This document shows, piece after piece, positions 27,067 to 36,008 of a stretch of 64,000 nucleotides of DNA. This DNA comes from Pseudoxanthomonas suwonensis (lineage in GTDB: Bacteria > Pseudomonadota > Gammaproteobacteria > Xanthomonadales > Xanthomonadaceae). Within the stretch, counting starts at the first letter, position 1, and each line of letters begins with the position of its first letter. The notes beneath the pieces are model-generated. The model was not told where the DNA came from. It did not search any database and worked only from the letters and a program-made list of their open reading frames with translations. The stretch spans positions 3,827,721 through 3,891,720 of the forward strand of contig NZ_CP011144.1 in NCBI RefSeq assembly GCF_000972865.1. The letters are read 5' to 3'. A program made the position numbers and the translations under genes.

Positions 27067-27635
27067 ACCGCAATAATTTCTATAGCGATGCCAGGAGATC
27101 GCTTAGGGAGCGCGACGGTAGGGCGCTTATTGAAGCTGCGGAGATTTTGATCAAGTCTATCGATGAGTCGGAGCACGGCGCGGGATTTTTGATGAGGGGC
27201 GGAGTCTATGAATACGGGGCTACAGGTGTTGCGCAGGATTTGTCGAAAGCCATAAGTGACTATCGACGGGCGTCCGTTCTAACTCCCGCGATGATCTCGT
27301 ATTGGTATTTGGGACGTGCGCTAATGAAGAGCGGGGAGATAGTGCAGGCCGAGAGATTCTTGAAAGAGGCCGCCGTCATGGACGGTGCGCTTCCAGACGT
27401 TGAGTTGGATCTTGGCCGTCTCTACGAACGGAGCGAACTAAAGGACCTTCAGCTTTCGTTGCGATACTTTCGACGGGCAGCGATAAGGGGGCGGGTCCAA
27501 GGCTTTTGGGGGATGGCAAGAGTGCTTCGCCATGAAGGTCGAAATTTTTCCTATTCAACAATGGTGCTATGTACGCTATTGGCGATTCCCGTGTTATGGG
27601 TTCTGCTTGGGAAGAAGGCGTTTGCGAATTATTAA
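27063..27635 (+). CDS. Sel1/TPR-like membrane protein, candidate immunity protein
   Basis: A 190-residue protein with Sel1/TPR-like helical repeats (GVYEYGATGVAQDLSKAISDYRRASVL, then WYLGRALMKSGEIVQAERFLKEAA). A C-terminal membrane segment (TMVLCTLLAIPVLWVLLGK) would leave the repeats facing the cytoplasm or periplasm depending on topology. ATG 27063 lies inside the stop of the Rhs tip gene, so the two are translated together. A membrane-anchored helical repeat protein in this position is consistent with immunity against the Rhs tip, but this is inferred from context only. Confidence 0.6.
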   Translation: MNRNNFYSDARRSLRERDGRALIEAAEILIKSIDESEHGAGFLMRGGVYEYGATGVAQDLSKAISDYRRASVLTPAMISYWYLGRALMKSGEIVQAERFLKEAAVMDGALPDVELDLGRLYERSELKDLQLSLRYFRRAAIRGRVQGFWGMARVLRHEGRNFSYSTMVLCTLLAIPVLWVLLGKKAFANY

Positions 27636-27653
27636 GCTCTCTTGAAGGTTGCT

Positions 27654-27971
27654 ATGGACGCGAAGCATAAGCCTAGCGGCTGTGTTCTCGTAATATTCGG
27701 GGCTATTTTTCTTCTGCTAGTAGCGGCGATTATTGACCCGCAATGGCGAGTTATAGGTAATTATCGAGGCGTGGTGGTGAGTGTTGAGCCGGCAAGTCGA
27801 TTTGCCGTGGGGTCCGGCCCGGCGGTTGTAAAGCTAGAAAATGGTAACTTGGTGCCTGCTGTGATACTGGGCAATAGGCATGTCGTGAGAGAAGGCGATT
27901 CTGTTCGCCTTACAGCCAACGAGAGCTTGATCTTCAGGAAGGTCACCTATCTCGGCATGCTAGAACAATGA
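27654..27971 (+). CDS. Small membrane protein
   Basis: A 105-residue protein with one N-terminal membrane helix (GCVLVIFGAIFLLLVAAII) and a small extracytoplasmic beta-rich domain (VVVSVEPASRFAVGSGPAVVKLENG). It follows the Sel1-like gene by 18 nt and shares its lower GC content. ATG 27654 has GAAGG upstream; a TTG at 27642 is the alternative. Not recognised. It may be a further part of the Rhs immunity cassette. Confidence 0.55.
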   Translation: MDAKHKPSGCVLVIFGAIFLLLVAAIIDPQWRVIGNYRGVVVSVEPASRFAVGSGPAVVKLENGNLVPAVILGNRHVVREGDSVRLTANESLIFRKVTYLGMLEQ

Positions 27972-28101
27972 TCGTTCCCCATTTCGTTGGCTGCAGCTTT
28001 ATAGTACTAACCTCCTGGACGGCGTCTCTCACAAGGGAAACAGCGCCGCTATATGTGGCATGCATCGGGGCTAAGGTAGTCGTCGTCTCAGCCCGCTGAC
28101 T

Positions 28102-28505
28102 TCAAACCGGGACCAGTTGGCTGAGGTGCCTCAACAACCACGACAGCGAGATCACGTCCTGCCGGTTGTGCGTGAGCACGCGCCGCAGCAGGCCGGCGTC
28201 GCCGCGCAGGTAGCCCAGCCAGACGGCAGACGCTTCCGAGCCGAGCAGGTCATCGTCGCGCACGACCTGCAGCATGCGACGCTCGATGGTCGCCGGGCGG
28301 CAATTCTCGTAGACGCCACGGTATCGGCGCCGCGCCGGAAACAGCAGATCGACGTGGCGCAGGTCGGCCAGCAGATGTATGCGCCGCGCCAGCTGGTAAC
28401 GGGTGGCCAGCAGCGGCGTGTCGTAGCACTTGCCGTTGTAGCTGCGCAGCACCGTGCCCGGGCGCGCCCAGCTGGCGAGTGTGCCAGCATCGCCGGCTCG
28501 ACCGC
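28102..28505 (-). pseudogene. YprB-like RNase H fold gene, 3' fragment
   Basis: About 130 C-terminal residues of a YprB-type ribonuclease H-like protein remain: TVLRSYNGKCYDTPLLATRY, CRPATIERRML, DDLLGSEASAVWLGYLRGD and HNRQDVISLSWLLRHL are all typical of that family. The 5' part is gone; the similarity begins where the IS3-family sequence ends, near 28505-28515. So the insertion sequence interrupted the gene and the upstream part was lost or moved. A second scrap with the same HNRQDVI motif lies at about 30050-30095. Confidence 0.75.
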
Positions 28506-28509
28506 GATG

Positions 28510-28912
28510 CCCGCCCATCCGCTGTCCGGTCGAACACGAAGTCCATCGACCAGACCTGGTTGGCACGCTCTGGTCGCAGCAGCGGCTGTCGCTCACCCGC
28601 GGGCACCTTCTTCCGCTTCCGACGCCGCACCTGCAGCTTCGCTTCCTGGTACAGCCGCTCCACGCGCTTGTAGTTCACGAGCACTTCCACTTGCCTGAGC
28701 TTGAGGTAGATCATCCCGACGCCGTAGCGCTTGTACCGCTGCGCCAGCGCTAGGATGCGCTCGCGCAGTTTGACATTGCCGTCAGGCCGTGGCTGGTAGC
28801 GGTACGCGCTGGCACTCATGCGCACCACCGCCAACGATCGCCGCTCGCTCAGGCCACGCTCCACCATGTACCGCACCAGTGCCCTGCGCGCCGGTGCGGT
28901 CACCACTTTTTT
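28510..28912 (-). pseudogene. IS3-family transposase OrfB, truncated
   Basis: The frame downstream of the slippery site reads [20 protein letters not shown], then a typical OrfB N-terminus ([53 protein letters not shown]) and the first part of the catalytic domain, QVWSMDFVFDRTADGR, with the first Asp. After that the similarity stops and unrelated sequence follows. The second Asp and the Glu of the DDE triad are absent. Confidence 0.8.
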
Positions 28913-29169
28913 CGCAGCGCCTCGCGGGTCACCTCGTTCTCGAGCATCGATTCGGCCAGCAGCTTCTTCAGCCGGGCGTTCTCGGTCTCCAACTCCTTCA
29001 GGCGCTTGGCGTCGGGCACGCTCATGCCCCCGAACTTGCTCCGCCACAGGTAGTACGACGCCTCGCTGAAGCCGTACCGGCAGCACAGTTCCTTGACCGG
29101 CAGCCCGGCCTCGGCCTCACGCAGGAAGCCGATGATCTGCTCTTCGGAAAAGCGCTTCTTCACGTCCAA
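28900..29169 (-). CDS. IS3-family transposase OrfA
   Basis: An 89-residue transposase subunit with an N-terminal helix-turn-helix ([38 protein letters not shown], residues 6-43) and a leucine zipper ([20 protein letters not shown]). Complete. The slippery heptamer A-AAA-AAG at 28912-28906 near its end is the expected site of the -1 frameshift that makes OrfAB. The partner OrfB is truncated, so no active transposase can be made here. Confidence 0.85.
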   Translation of the reverse strand: MDVKKRFSEEQIIGFLREAEAGLPVKELCCRYGFSEASYYLWRSKFGGMSVPDAKRLKELETENARLKKLLAESMLENEVTREALRKKW

Positions 29170-29237
29170 TCTCCTTGGGTTGGGGAATTGGACTCCAGAT
29201 CGCCGCGCTACTCAAAACCGGGGGGCGTCGAGGACAT

Positions 29238-29822
29238 GATCATGGATGCGACGATCATCGACGCACCCAGTTCGACGAAGAACCGCAGTGGCACGCGCGA
29301 CCCCGAGATGCACCAGACGAAGAAGGGGAACCCGTAGTTCTTCGGGATGAAGGCGCACATCGGCGTGGATCGGGACTCGGGCCTAGTGCACACGGTGGTG
29401 TCGACGGCCGCGAACGTGGCGGACGTGACCCAGATGGGAAAGTTGCTGCACGGCAAGGAGAAGGCGGTCTATGCCAATGCCGGTTACATGGGCGCGGACA
29501 AGCGTGAGGGGCTGAAGGACAAGAAGATCCGCTGGAAATTGCCGAGCGGCGGAGCCGGATCAAGGCGCTACCGGAAGGCGAGTTGAGGAATGTCAGCGAA
29601 CTGCTCGAACACCTGATCGCGAAGGTGAGGTCACGGGTGGAGCATCCATTCCGGGTGATCAAGCGGCAGGTTGGCTACACGAAGATGCGCTATCGGGGCT
29701 TGGCCAAGAATGGGGCGCAGCTTAACGTGCTGTTCGCGCTGTCGAATCTGTGGATGGCGCGCAAGCGATTGCTGCGTCCGGAGAACCGAAAGAGAGGGAT
29801 TTTTCAGGCGATTCCAGCATGA
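29238..29822 (+). pseudogene. IS5-family transposase remnant
   Basis: Three fragments of one transposase: [20 protein letters not shown] to HQTKKGNP; then, after an in-frame TAG at 29336-29338 replacing a Trp, FFGMKAHIGVDRDSGLVHTV and YANAGYMGADKREG; then, after a frameshift near 29540, RSRIKALPEGELRN, VEHPFRVIKRQVGYTKMRYR and the C-terminus. The N-terminal DNA-binding part is missing at the left edge, where it abuts the IS3 remnant. Dead copy. Confidence 0.82.
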
Positions 29823-30209
29823 AATTGACAATGCTGGTGCAATTGCATGCGCCTGATCCCATGGAGATCGGAGCGAACGTGGAAACGTCATTCAGGTCGG
29901 TCGCTTGTTCAGACCTTCCCTAAGCGGACATCCAGATGGGTAGGGGTAGAGGATTAGGGATGTTTATCGGGGGTAGAGTGCCTTCCGGATTGCCTTATCG
30001 ACATAGTTCAGGACGGGGCGTGGGCCGCATCAAGTTCGATTTGACCCTAACGACGATTGGGCGATCACGTCCTGGCGGTTGTGGGCCAGGACGCGCTTAG
30101 ACCGGTTGGCATCACCGCCGCATGGGTAGCCAAGCTGGGCGCCCGCGAGGCGTCCAACCCGAGCTGTTCCCGCCACCGCGCCGTCCTCGGGATGGGTCGG
30201 TGGAGTCCG
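29823..30209. other. Intergenic stretch with a small YprB-like scrap
   Basis: No gene. On the minus strand, about 30050-30095 reads RVLAHNRQDVI, nearly the same as the RVLTHNRQDVI end of the YprB fragment at 28102-28505. The remaining bases look like insertion-sequence debris. Confidence 0.4.
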
Positions 30210-30992
30210 TCACCCGCAGGGGATCGTCGGGAGGTCCTTGATCGCAAGCTCTATCAGCTCTCTCGCCGTCCGCTCGGAGTCGGGGACATGCCTCCCGACG
30301 AAGTTGCGATGCTCGACGCTGAGACGGTCGAAGCGAACGGTCGGACGACTTTTCCCGGCCACGACCGCGCTGGGTAGACGAGCAGAGATGAACTGTACGA
30401 CCTTCTCATGGTTGCATTCGACGTGCGACACGAAGTGCCTGATCAGGCCGATGTCCTCGCACTTTGCCTGGCCGTCCGCATCGAACGTCGACTTATATGT
30501 TTCCCACAGTTCCTCGATGATCAGGTAGTGCCGCCGCAGCTGCTCCTCCGGATAGTCCGGAAAGTCGCCAGCCTCAGCGAACGTCCTGATCCAGCGTTCC
30601 GCCCTGAGCGCCACCTGTGGCATCTGCTCGGGAGGGGGCGCAAGCACGATCTCAGCTCCCGCTCGGTCGCTGAGCATTACCGTATCGGAGACCTCGATTG
30701 TTCCACCATTCTGCGGGAATGAGGGCAGCGTGGTGTTGCGCCGGGTGAGTTGCAGCCTACGCCCGAATCTGAGCTCCCATGCCAGGACAAGCTGCCTTAC
30801 ACGCATATCGGAGAACTCGATCAGCGAACCGAGATCGGTGTCGGGCGTCAGCTCGGCCTCTGTGATTCGGAGCGTGACGTCGAAGTTGTCGGCCTGCTCA
30901 AAGGTGCAACCCGGCCATTCGGGAATAGGCACGTAGACGGTTTGCCGGAGTCCTGTGATGAGATAGGTGATTTCCAGGGAGTCGTTGTTCAT
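30210..30992 (-). CDS. Hypothetical protein at the edge of the defence-like island
   Basis: A 260-residue soluble protein that I do not recognise. The first 130 residues look beta-rich (SLEITYLITGLRQTVYVPIP, VLAWELRFGRRLQLTRRN). The second half is helical with an acidic centre (RRHYLIIEELWETYKSTFD) and a His/Cys-containing helix (GLIRHFVSHVECNHEKVVQF). It is divergent from the AIPR gene with 359 nt between. Neither membrane nor nuclease motifs are evident. Confidence 0.6.
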   Translation of the reverse strand: MNNDSLEITYLITGLRQTVYVPIPEWPGCTFEQADNFDVTLRITEAELTPDTDLGSLIEFSDMRVRQLVLAWELRFGRRLQLTRRNTTLPSFPQNGGTIEVSDTVMLSDRAGAEIVLAPPPEQMPQVALRAERWIRTFAEAGDFPDYPEEQLRRHYLIIEELWETYKSTFDADGQAKCEDIGLIRHFVSHVECNHEKVVQFISARLPSAVVAGKSRPTVRFDRLSVEHRNFVGRHVPDSERTARELIELAIKDLPTIPCG

Positions 30993-31351
30993 AGCTTGTC
31001 GGTGGACAGGGATGGCTGATGTACCGACCAGAAACCCGTGCTACATGGTCAGCGCTCTCTTCGCATCGGTTATCATCTGGGGATGATAGCTCGCTGCATG
31101 GATGGCTCGTTGGTTGCCTCCGAGAAGGCCAGGCATTCTCCATTTAAATCAATGCTGCTTCGCGGCGCGACTTATGACAGGCGTCGGATGTCTTCATCTG
31201 GCCGAAGACGGGCATTGGGGCGGCACGGATTAGATTGATTTATCATGGGTAAATAGCCTCTCACCGCCAAAGCTCTCGGGCGATTAAGATGAGCGTGACG
31301 CTGGGCGGATATAGTTGCAGAATGACCGTAACTCGCGAGCAAGGGTGACAA
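30993..31351. other. Divergent intergenic region before the AIPR gene
   Basis: No gene. It holds the promoters of the flanking divergent genes and, at its right end, the AAGGGTGA ribosome-binding site of the AIPR gene. GC content is lower than in the core genome. Confidence 0.4.
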
Positions 31352-33037
31352 ATGAAGGTCGTTGATCTTAACTACGGGGCTTTCTCCGAGCATCATCTCA
31401 AGCCCTATGAAAAGCGGGCGCCTGACTTCTCAGGGCGCTTCATTCGATGGTTTCTGGAGCACATTTATCGGCTGGAAGAGGTCGACGCTGACGATGCATG
31501 CGTGGATGCTAAGCACGACAAGGGCGTGGATGCCATCTATGTCGATGATTTTTCAGAGACCGTTTTCATCATTCAGGCTAAGACCAAAACAAAGGACAAT
31601 TCCGAGCTTGGTGATACTGATCTTAAGGAATTCTATGGGACCCTTCAGCAATTCGATAGCAAGAAGAAGATTGACGAAGTTCTGGCGGAGACTAAGAACG
31701 AGAAGCTGAAGCAGACGATCGTAAGAACCGGTCTGGCTGACAAAGTAGATGCATACGAAGTGCGCGGTGCGTTTATTACCAATGCACTAGCGAACGATGA
31801 TGCAAAGGCAATTATCACTAAGCTGCCTAAGATTGATCTCTTTGACGCGGACGCGATTGCCAGCGCTTACATCGACTTGGAAGTAGATGGTGGCATCAAG
31901 GGCGCCTACTACTTCGATATTTCTGATTCGGACGTTATCGACTATGACGCCGGCGGTGCTGCCGCTCGGATTTTTCTTGCGCCAGCGCTCAATCTTCTAA
32001 AGATGGACGGGATCGTCGACGGGCGACTATTTGAGCAGAATGTTAGATTTGCTCTTGGCAATACGAAGGTCAATAAGGGGCTGAGAGCCAGCATCAAAGA
32101 GAAAGGGGAGCATAAGAATTTTCCGCTCTATCACAATGGCATCAATGTGCTATGCAAGAAGATTGTAGCGGAATCGGACGAGCGACTAGAAGTCGAGGAT
32201 TACGTAGTTGTCAATGGCGCGCAAAGCCTTACATCGTTGATGGCCGAGAAATCAAGGATCACGGAAGACCTAAAAATTCTGGTGAAACTCATAGAGACAA
32301 AGGGTGATTCCGCTCTCTCGCAAGCCATCACAACGAAAAGCAACAACCAAAACGCGATCAAGGCGCGTGACCTCAAGTCCAACCATATGATCCAGCAGCG
32401 GCTGAAAGCTGAAGTAGAGGCTATCAGCGCCGCGACTGTCGCCTACGAAATTAAGCAAGGCGAAGTCAATAAGGGAAAGCTCGTCTTGAGCAATGAATCT
32501 GCAGGACTAATCTTGCTTGCCATGGACTTGCTACAGCCCTGGAGCTGCCATCAGAAGTACAAAGTAATGGATGAACTCCACTCCGATATCTTCGGTAGGC
32601 CTGGTGTTACGGGAGCTCGGATACTAGGATACTGGGAGAGTTTCAAAGCGGTTGAGGAGGCACTTGACGCGATCGAGGACAAGCACTTGGCCTATTACAA
32701 CCTCACGAAGTACTTTTTAGCGTATGCAGTCATCACTCTTCTTAGGACCGATCCGGCTGGTGTGGCGATGCTCCAGAATATTGAGAAAGTTCTCATTCCC
32801 GATAAGCTTCCGAAGCTGTTGGAGGTGATCGGCGGGCTCGCCAGGTCCCTTGCATTAGATCTGAATGCCGAGCTTGTTGGCGACGAAGGGGAAATCTTTG
32901 ACTACAAAAATGAGTTGAAGAGCCCGAACTGGTGCAAAAAGATGGCGGCGAAGTTGATCGCACAGTACTCAAAGGATGTTTTGCGCAAGAAAGCGGATCC
33001 CATCGAGGTACTCTGCGAGGGCCTGGCGGCAGCGTAA
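31352..33037 (+). CDS. AIPR-family protein with an N-terminal nuclease-like domain (putative phage defence)
   Basis: A 561-residue protein. Residues about 45-90 look like a restriction-endonuclease-fold core (DACVDAKHDKGVDAIYVDD, then TVFIIQAKTK, the D-x(n)-Q-x-K pattern). Residues about 220-480 match the AIPR (abortive infection phage resistance) domain: FPLYHNGINVLCKKI, YVVVNGAQSLTSLM, TKSNNQNAIKARDLKSN. The family is named for abortive-infection proteins, and its biochemistry is still poorly known. The Asn-rich GINVLC/VNGAQS motifs are intact. GC is lower than in the following genes, which suggests separate acquisition. ATG 31352 has a good AAGGGTGA site. Confidence 0.85.
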   Translation: MKVVDLNYGAFSEHHLKPYEKRAPDFSGRFIRWFLEHIYRLEEVDADDACVDAKHDKGVDAIYVDDFSETVFIIQAKTKTKDNSELGDTDLKEFYGTLQQFDSKKKIDEVLAETKNEKLKQTIVRTGLADKVDAYEVRGAFITNALANDDAKAIITKLPKIDLFDADAIASAYIDLEVDGGIKGAYYFDISDSDVIDYDAGGAAARIFLAPALNLLKMDGIVDGRLFEQNVRFALGNTKVNKGLRASIKEKGEHKNFPLYHNGINVLCKKIVAESDERLEVEDYVVVNGAQSLTSLMAEKSRITEDLKILVKLIETKGDSALSQAITTKSNNQNAIKARDLKSNHMIQQRLKAEVEAISAATVAYEIKQGEVNKGKLVLSNESAGLILLAMDLLQPWSCHQKYKVMDELHSDIFGRPGVTGARILGYWESFKAVEEALDAIEDKHLAYYNLTKYFLAYAVITLLRTDPAGVAMLQNIEKVLIPDKLPKLLEVIGGLARSLALDLNAELVGDEGEIFDYKNELKSPNWCKKMAAKLIAQYSKDVLRKKADPIEVLCEGLAAA

Positions 33038-33171
33038 TGGAGCTGGGCAAATGCAAGATGGGGCCTGCTGGAATCGCTCGTACGCGGCAAAGAATTACAG
33101 GAGGATCCTCGCAGCAGTTTGGTGTTTCCCCGAGTATGGTTCGTAGCATTCTTCACTTCGTGTCCGAGTAA
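33037..33171 (+). CDS. Possible 44-residue helix-turn-helix ORF
   Basis: A tiny frame whose ATG overlaps the AIPR stop by one base. It encodes a basic protein that ends in RQRITGGSSQQFGVSPSMVRSILHFVSE; the phrase FGVSPSMVRSIL is what a Cro-like recognition helix looks like. It lacks a good ribosome-binding site and may be the 3' scrap of a regulator gene. Listed as weak. Confidence 0.25.
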   Translation: MELGKCKMGPAGIARTRQRITGGSSQQFGVSPSMVRSILHFVSE

Positions 33172-33203
33172 GCCTTGTAGGCGGGACACCTTCGGTTCGA
33201 GTA

Positions 33204-35861
33204 ATGCAGCCGGGTATCGCAATGCCAAGCCCTACCAATCTGACGTTGACCGAAGTTCTTCAAGGCATATCCCCGCCTTCCCCTCCCGCGACAATGGAGC
33301 ATGCAGGCGACCAGGCGCTGTTCGACGAGGATTGGTCGAAGGCGGTTGCGGCGTACGAACAATGCGGCGAAGGTGGCGTCCGCATCGACGAAAAGCGGGG
33401 ATGGTGCCTCGTCAAATCGGAAGCCTGGGCCGATGCCACTGCCTTGTTGTCGCCCCAACGCGACCGCCTGTCGTCGGCCGGATTGGCGGCTTTGGCTGTT
33501 GCCTCGGTGGGAGGATGGAGCGCGCGCTACCGGCTGGAAGAGCCCAAGAAGGGTCTGCTCGATGAATTGCTAGGCGAGGCGCTGGCGGACGACGTGCCAG
33601 CCTATCTAGCCTATGTGGCGCTGTTCTGGTTCAAGAGCCACCGCCGCGATGGCGATGCACTGCTCGCACACGCCAGGTCGGCGGTTTCCCTTTATCCCGA
33701 CAGCTGCTTTTTTCGACTGCAACTGGCGGAGTGCATCGGAAGACACGGTGGAGATGAGGCCGAACGATATGCAATCCTGGAAGCCGGCCTCGGTGCGAAC
33801 GTCACGACCGAGTACCTGTGGACGTGTGCTTCGTCTGCAGAACGGCTGGCGCGGTGGGACGACGCACTAGCGTACCTTGGCCCGGCCTTGGCCATGACGA
33901 TCGCACATGGCGAGGGAGCACGCACCGCGGCCCAACAATTGCGCATCAAGCAAGCTGAAATCTTGATATCTGCCGGACGAGAACAGGAGGCCGTGACGCT
34001 CTACCGGGAACTGGCGACGCTGGACGTCGCAGCCGACAGGGATATTGTCCTTGCAGCGCGCCGGGCACTGCTGGCGATTGCCTGCCGCGGTGGCGATGCC
34101 GGACGAGTTGACGATGCACTCAAGTCCTGGCTGGCGGTGGCGATACCGTCGTTGGGCCGATTAACGTTCAGCGACCTGCTGGAAGGCGAGTACGAACCGC
34201 TCTATTTCTTCGACGGCGAAGTCGGCGGCTTCGCCGCCGCTGAATCGCTGGTTCCATATCGCGCGCGGTTGCTCGATGTTGCCCAAGCCAATGAACGCGG
34301 CTTGGTCAGATTCCTATTCGCATGCCGCGAGCGGGAAAGCGACGACGATTACGACAGGCAGGTTTTCGCTGAAGCGATGCTCGAGGCCGCAGAGGAAACG
34401 AGCAACCCGGTGATTCTCGCGGCGTTAGCAACGGCCTACGCGGTCAAGAAGCGCCCGCACTGGCGACTGGCGGGGAGTATTTGGGCACGCTGCGAACTGC
34501 GCTGCTTAAGCGCGGGATCGCCATCTGCTGAAGTGGGACCGTTGGATGCCGTCGATTGCCCCTCGGTCGCGGCGATCGAAGCCTATGCGAAGGGCATGCG
34601 GGAGGTGTTCGAGCAGGTCGCGCCATCTCCGCACCTGGCCGAGATATTCTCGTCGTTGCGCGACGTCCTCAGCGAGAACAAAATGTACCGGGCGTTCCGT
34701 GAGCTCGCGGAGCTGGCGGCGCTGGAATCCGAAGATCCGAACGTGATCTTCTTTGAGGCCTTGGGTGCGCATTGGTGCAGGGATCATGGCCGTGCGATCA
34801 CGCGCTATTGGGACGTGCTCTCCCGGGACCAGGCGCACTATTCGTCACTGCATAACCTGTTGCTGCTCTATCGATCCCCTCAATATGCGGCAGCGACGGA
34901 ACTGGTCGCCGCACTGGTCGACGCCTTGCCTGCCGATGAATCCGAGGCGCGTGGCAAGCTGCTTGGACTGCTGGCCGAGGCACGTGACGCCTGTCGTGAT
35001 CCGAACGACGCGATCCGCGCTGCGATTCGGAGCGAACTGGGTCAGTATCCGGCTCTGATCAGAGAGTTGCCCAAGGCCGCGAAGATTCCTCTGCAGGACG
35101 CGGTGACGCTGATGACGTTGCTGCGGATATGCGACCCGGCGGATGGGACATTGGTGCTCGAGCCATTCGGCCAGAGCGGAAAACTGTTCTCGCCGACCGC
35201 GGCGCATCGCAAGGGATTGTTCCGCTTGCTGCAAACCGGATTGGTTGCAATTGACGAGGATACGCCACCTGTCGCATTCGAGGTCAATGGCGACAGGGTT
35301 CGCGGCTACCACTTCGACCGAATGCGATGGCGAGTCTCGCCGGCGACGCTCTCGCTGATGCAGTCCATTGAGGAGATGGCGAATAAGTCGGTTTGGCCGC
35401 AGGCGTGGACAGAGGCGGCGAGGCCGCTGGCCGAAGCGATCGCAGAGGAAGAATGCGTCCAGTATCTGATGCACGTCGCCGACGACCGGGGTTGGCCGAG
35501 CCCGGACGATGATGCGAAGGTCCATGCACTGGCAAAATCACTCGTGCGGCAAGTGTCTGTCAGCCAGGCGTTCTATCTGATCTACCTCGGGGCCATGGCC
35601 GCGTCCGACCACAAGCAGCGTCATCCGGTCAGCAACCAACAGGCCTCGAACGTGATCGTGCTGCGCGCCAGCCAGAGGCTGGAGACATGGATGAGCGAGT
35701 CGCGTCAACTCAAGAGCTACTCCCGCAACAAGCACGTGCCGCGGTCGGTGATCAGCCAAGTATTCCACGACGAGTTCCTGGGCGTAGGCGAACGCGCCTT
35801 CAGCGAACGCGTGGGCGAGTTGCCTTACCCAGGCGCGAGGAAGAGGCGGGCGCGAACGTAA
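33204..35861 (+). CDS. Large TPR-like repeat protein of the defence-like cluster
   Basis: An 885-residue, soluble, almost entirely helical protein. Short repeats of about 34 residues are visible (GDQALFDEDWSKAVAAYEQC, ERLARWDDALAYLGPALAM, AEILISAGREQEAVTLYREL, GAHWCRDHGRAITRYWDVLSR), so it looks like a TPR-type solenoid. The C-terminal 150 residues are different and end in a basic tail (PYPGARKRRART). No catalytic motif seen. It lies between the AIPR gene and the NERD-helicase gene on the same strand. Position and repeat structure suggest a sensor or scaffold. The start could be ATG 33204, 33222 or 33294. Confidence 0.7.
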   Translation: MQPGIAMPSPTNLTLTEVLQGISPPSPPATMEHAGDQALFDEDWSKAVAAYEQCGEGGVRIDEKRGWCLVKSEAWADATALLSPQRDRLSSAGLAALAVASVGGWSARYRLEEPKKGLLDELLGEALADDVPAYLAYVALFWFKSHRRDGDALLAHARSAVSLYPDSCFFRLQLAECIGRHGGDEAERYAILEAGLGANVTTEYLWTCASSAERLARWDDALAYLGPALAMTIAHGEGARTAAQQLRIKQAEILISAGREQEAVTLYRELATLDVAADRDIVLAARRALLAIACRGGDAGRVDDALKSWLAVAIPSLGRLTFSDLLEGEYEPLYFFDGEVGGFAAAESLVPYRARLLDVAQANERGLVRFLFACRERESDDDYDRQVFAEAMLEAAEETSNPVILAALATAYAVKKRPHWRLAGSIWARCELRCLSAGSPSAEVGPLDAVDCPSVAAIEAYAKGMREVFEQVAPSPHLAEIFSSLRDVLSENKMYRAFRELAELAALESEDPNVIFFEALGAHWCRDHGRAITRYWDVLSRDQAHYSSLHNLLLLYRSPQYAAATELVAALVDALPADESEARGKLLGLLAEARDACRDPNDAIRAAIRSELGQYPALIRELPKAAKIPLQDAVTLMTLLRICDPADGTLVLEPFGQSGKLFSPTAAHRKGLFRLLQTGLVAIDEDTPPVAFEVNGDRVRGYHFDRMRWRVSPATLSLMQSIEEMANKSVWPQAWTEAARPLAEAIAEEECVQYLMHVADDRGWPSPDDDAKVHALAKSLVRQVSVSQAFYLIYLGAMAASDHKQRHPVSNQQASNVIVLRASQRLETWMSESRQLKSYSRNKHVPRSVISQVFHDEFLGVGERAFSERVGELPYPGARKRRART

Positions 35862-36008
35862 CGATGTTTGGTTCGTGCGTGGACGCCGCGATGGGGAGGT
35901 TGGCCCCGGATTGCGCTGGGATCTCCGGGCGCAGCGACGCGTCTGTCGCGGTCCGCGGGATCCTCGACGCCGGAAGTCGAGGCGTGGGGATGACGGGGAG
36001 AGTCTGAT

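Larger units (their letters stand above)
28510..29200 (-). mobile_element. Truncated IS3-family insertion sequence
   Basis: Carries a complete orfA (28900-29169) and the first part of orfB. The element is cut at about 28510, in the middle of orfB, where YprB-like sequence begins, so the catalytic DDE core and one terminal repeat are missing. It is immobile by itself. The outer end on the right lies near 29170-29200, directly next to an IS5-family remnant. Confidence 0.75.

Noticed and set aside
29175..29507. Plus-strand 110-residue frame over the IS5 remnant
   Set aside because: It is an out-of-frame reading of the transposase remnant.
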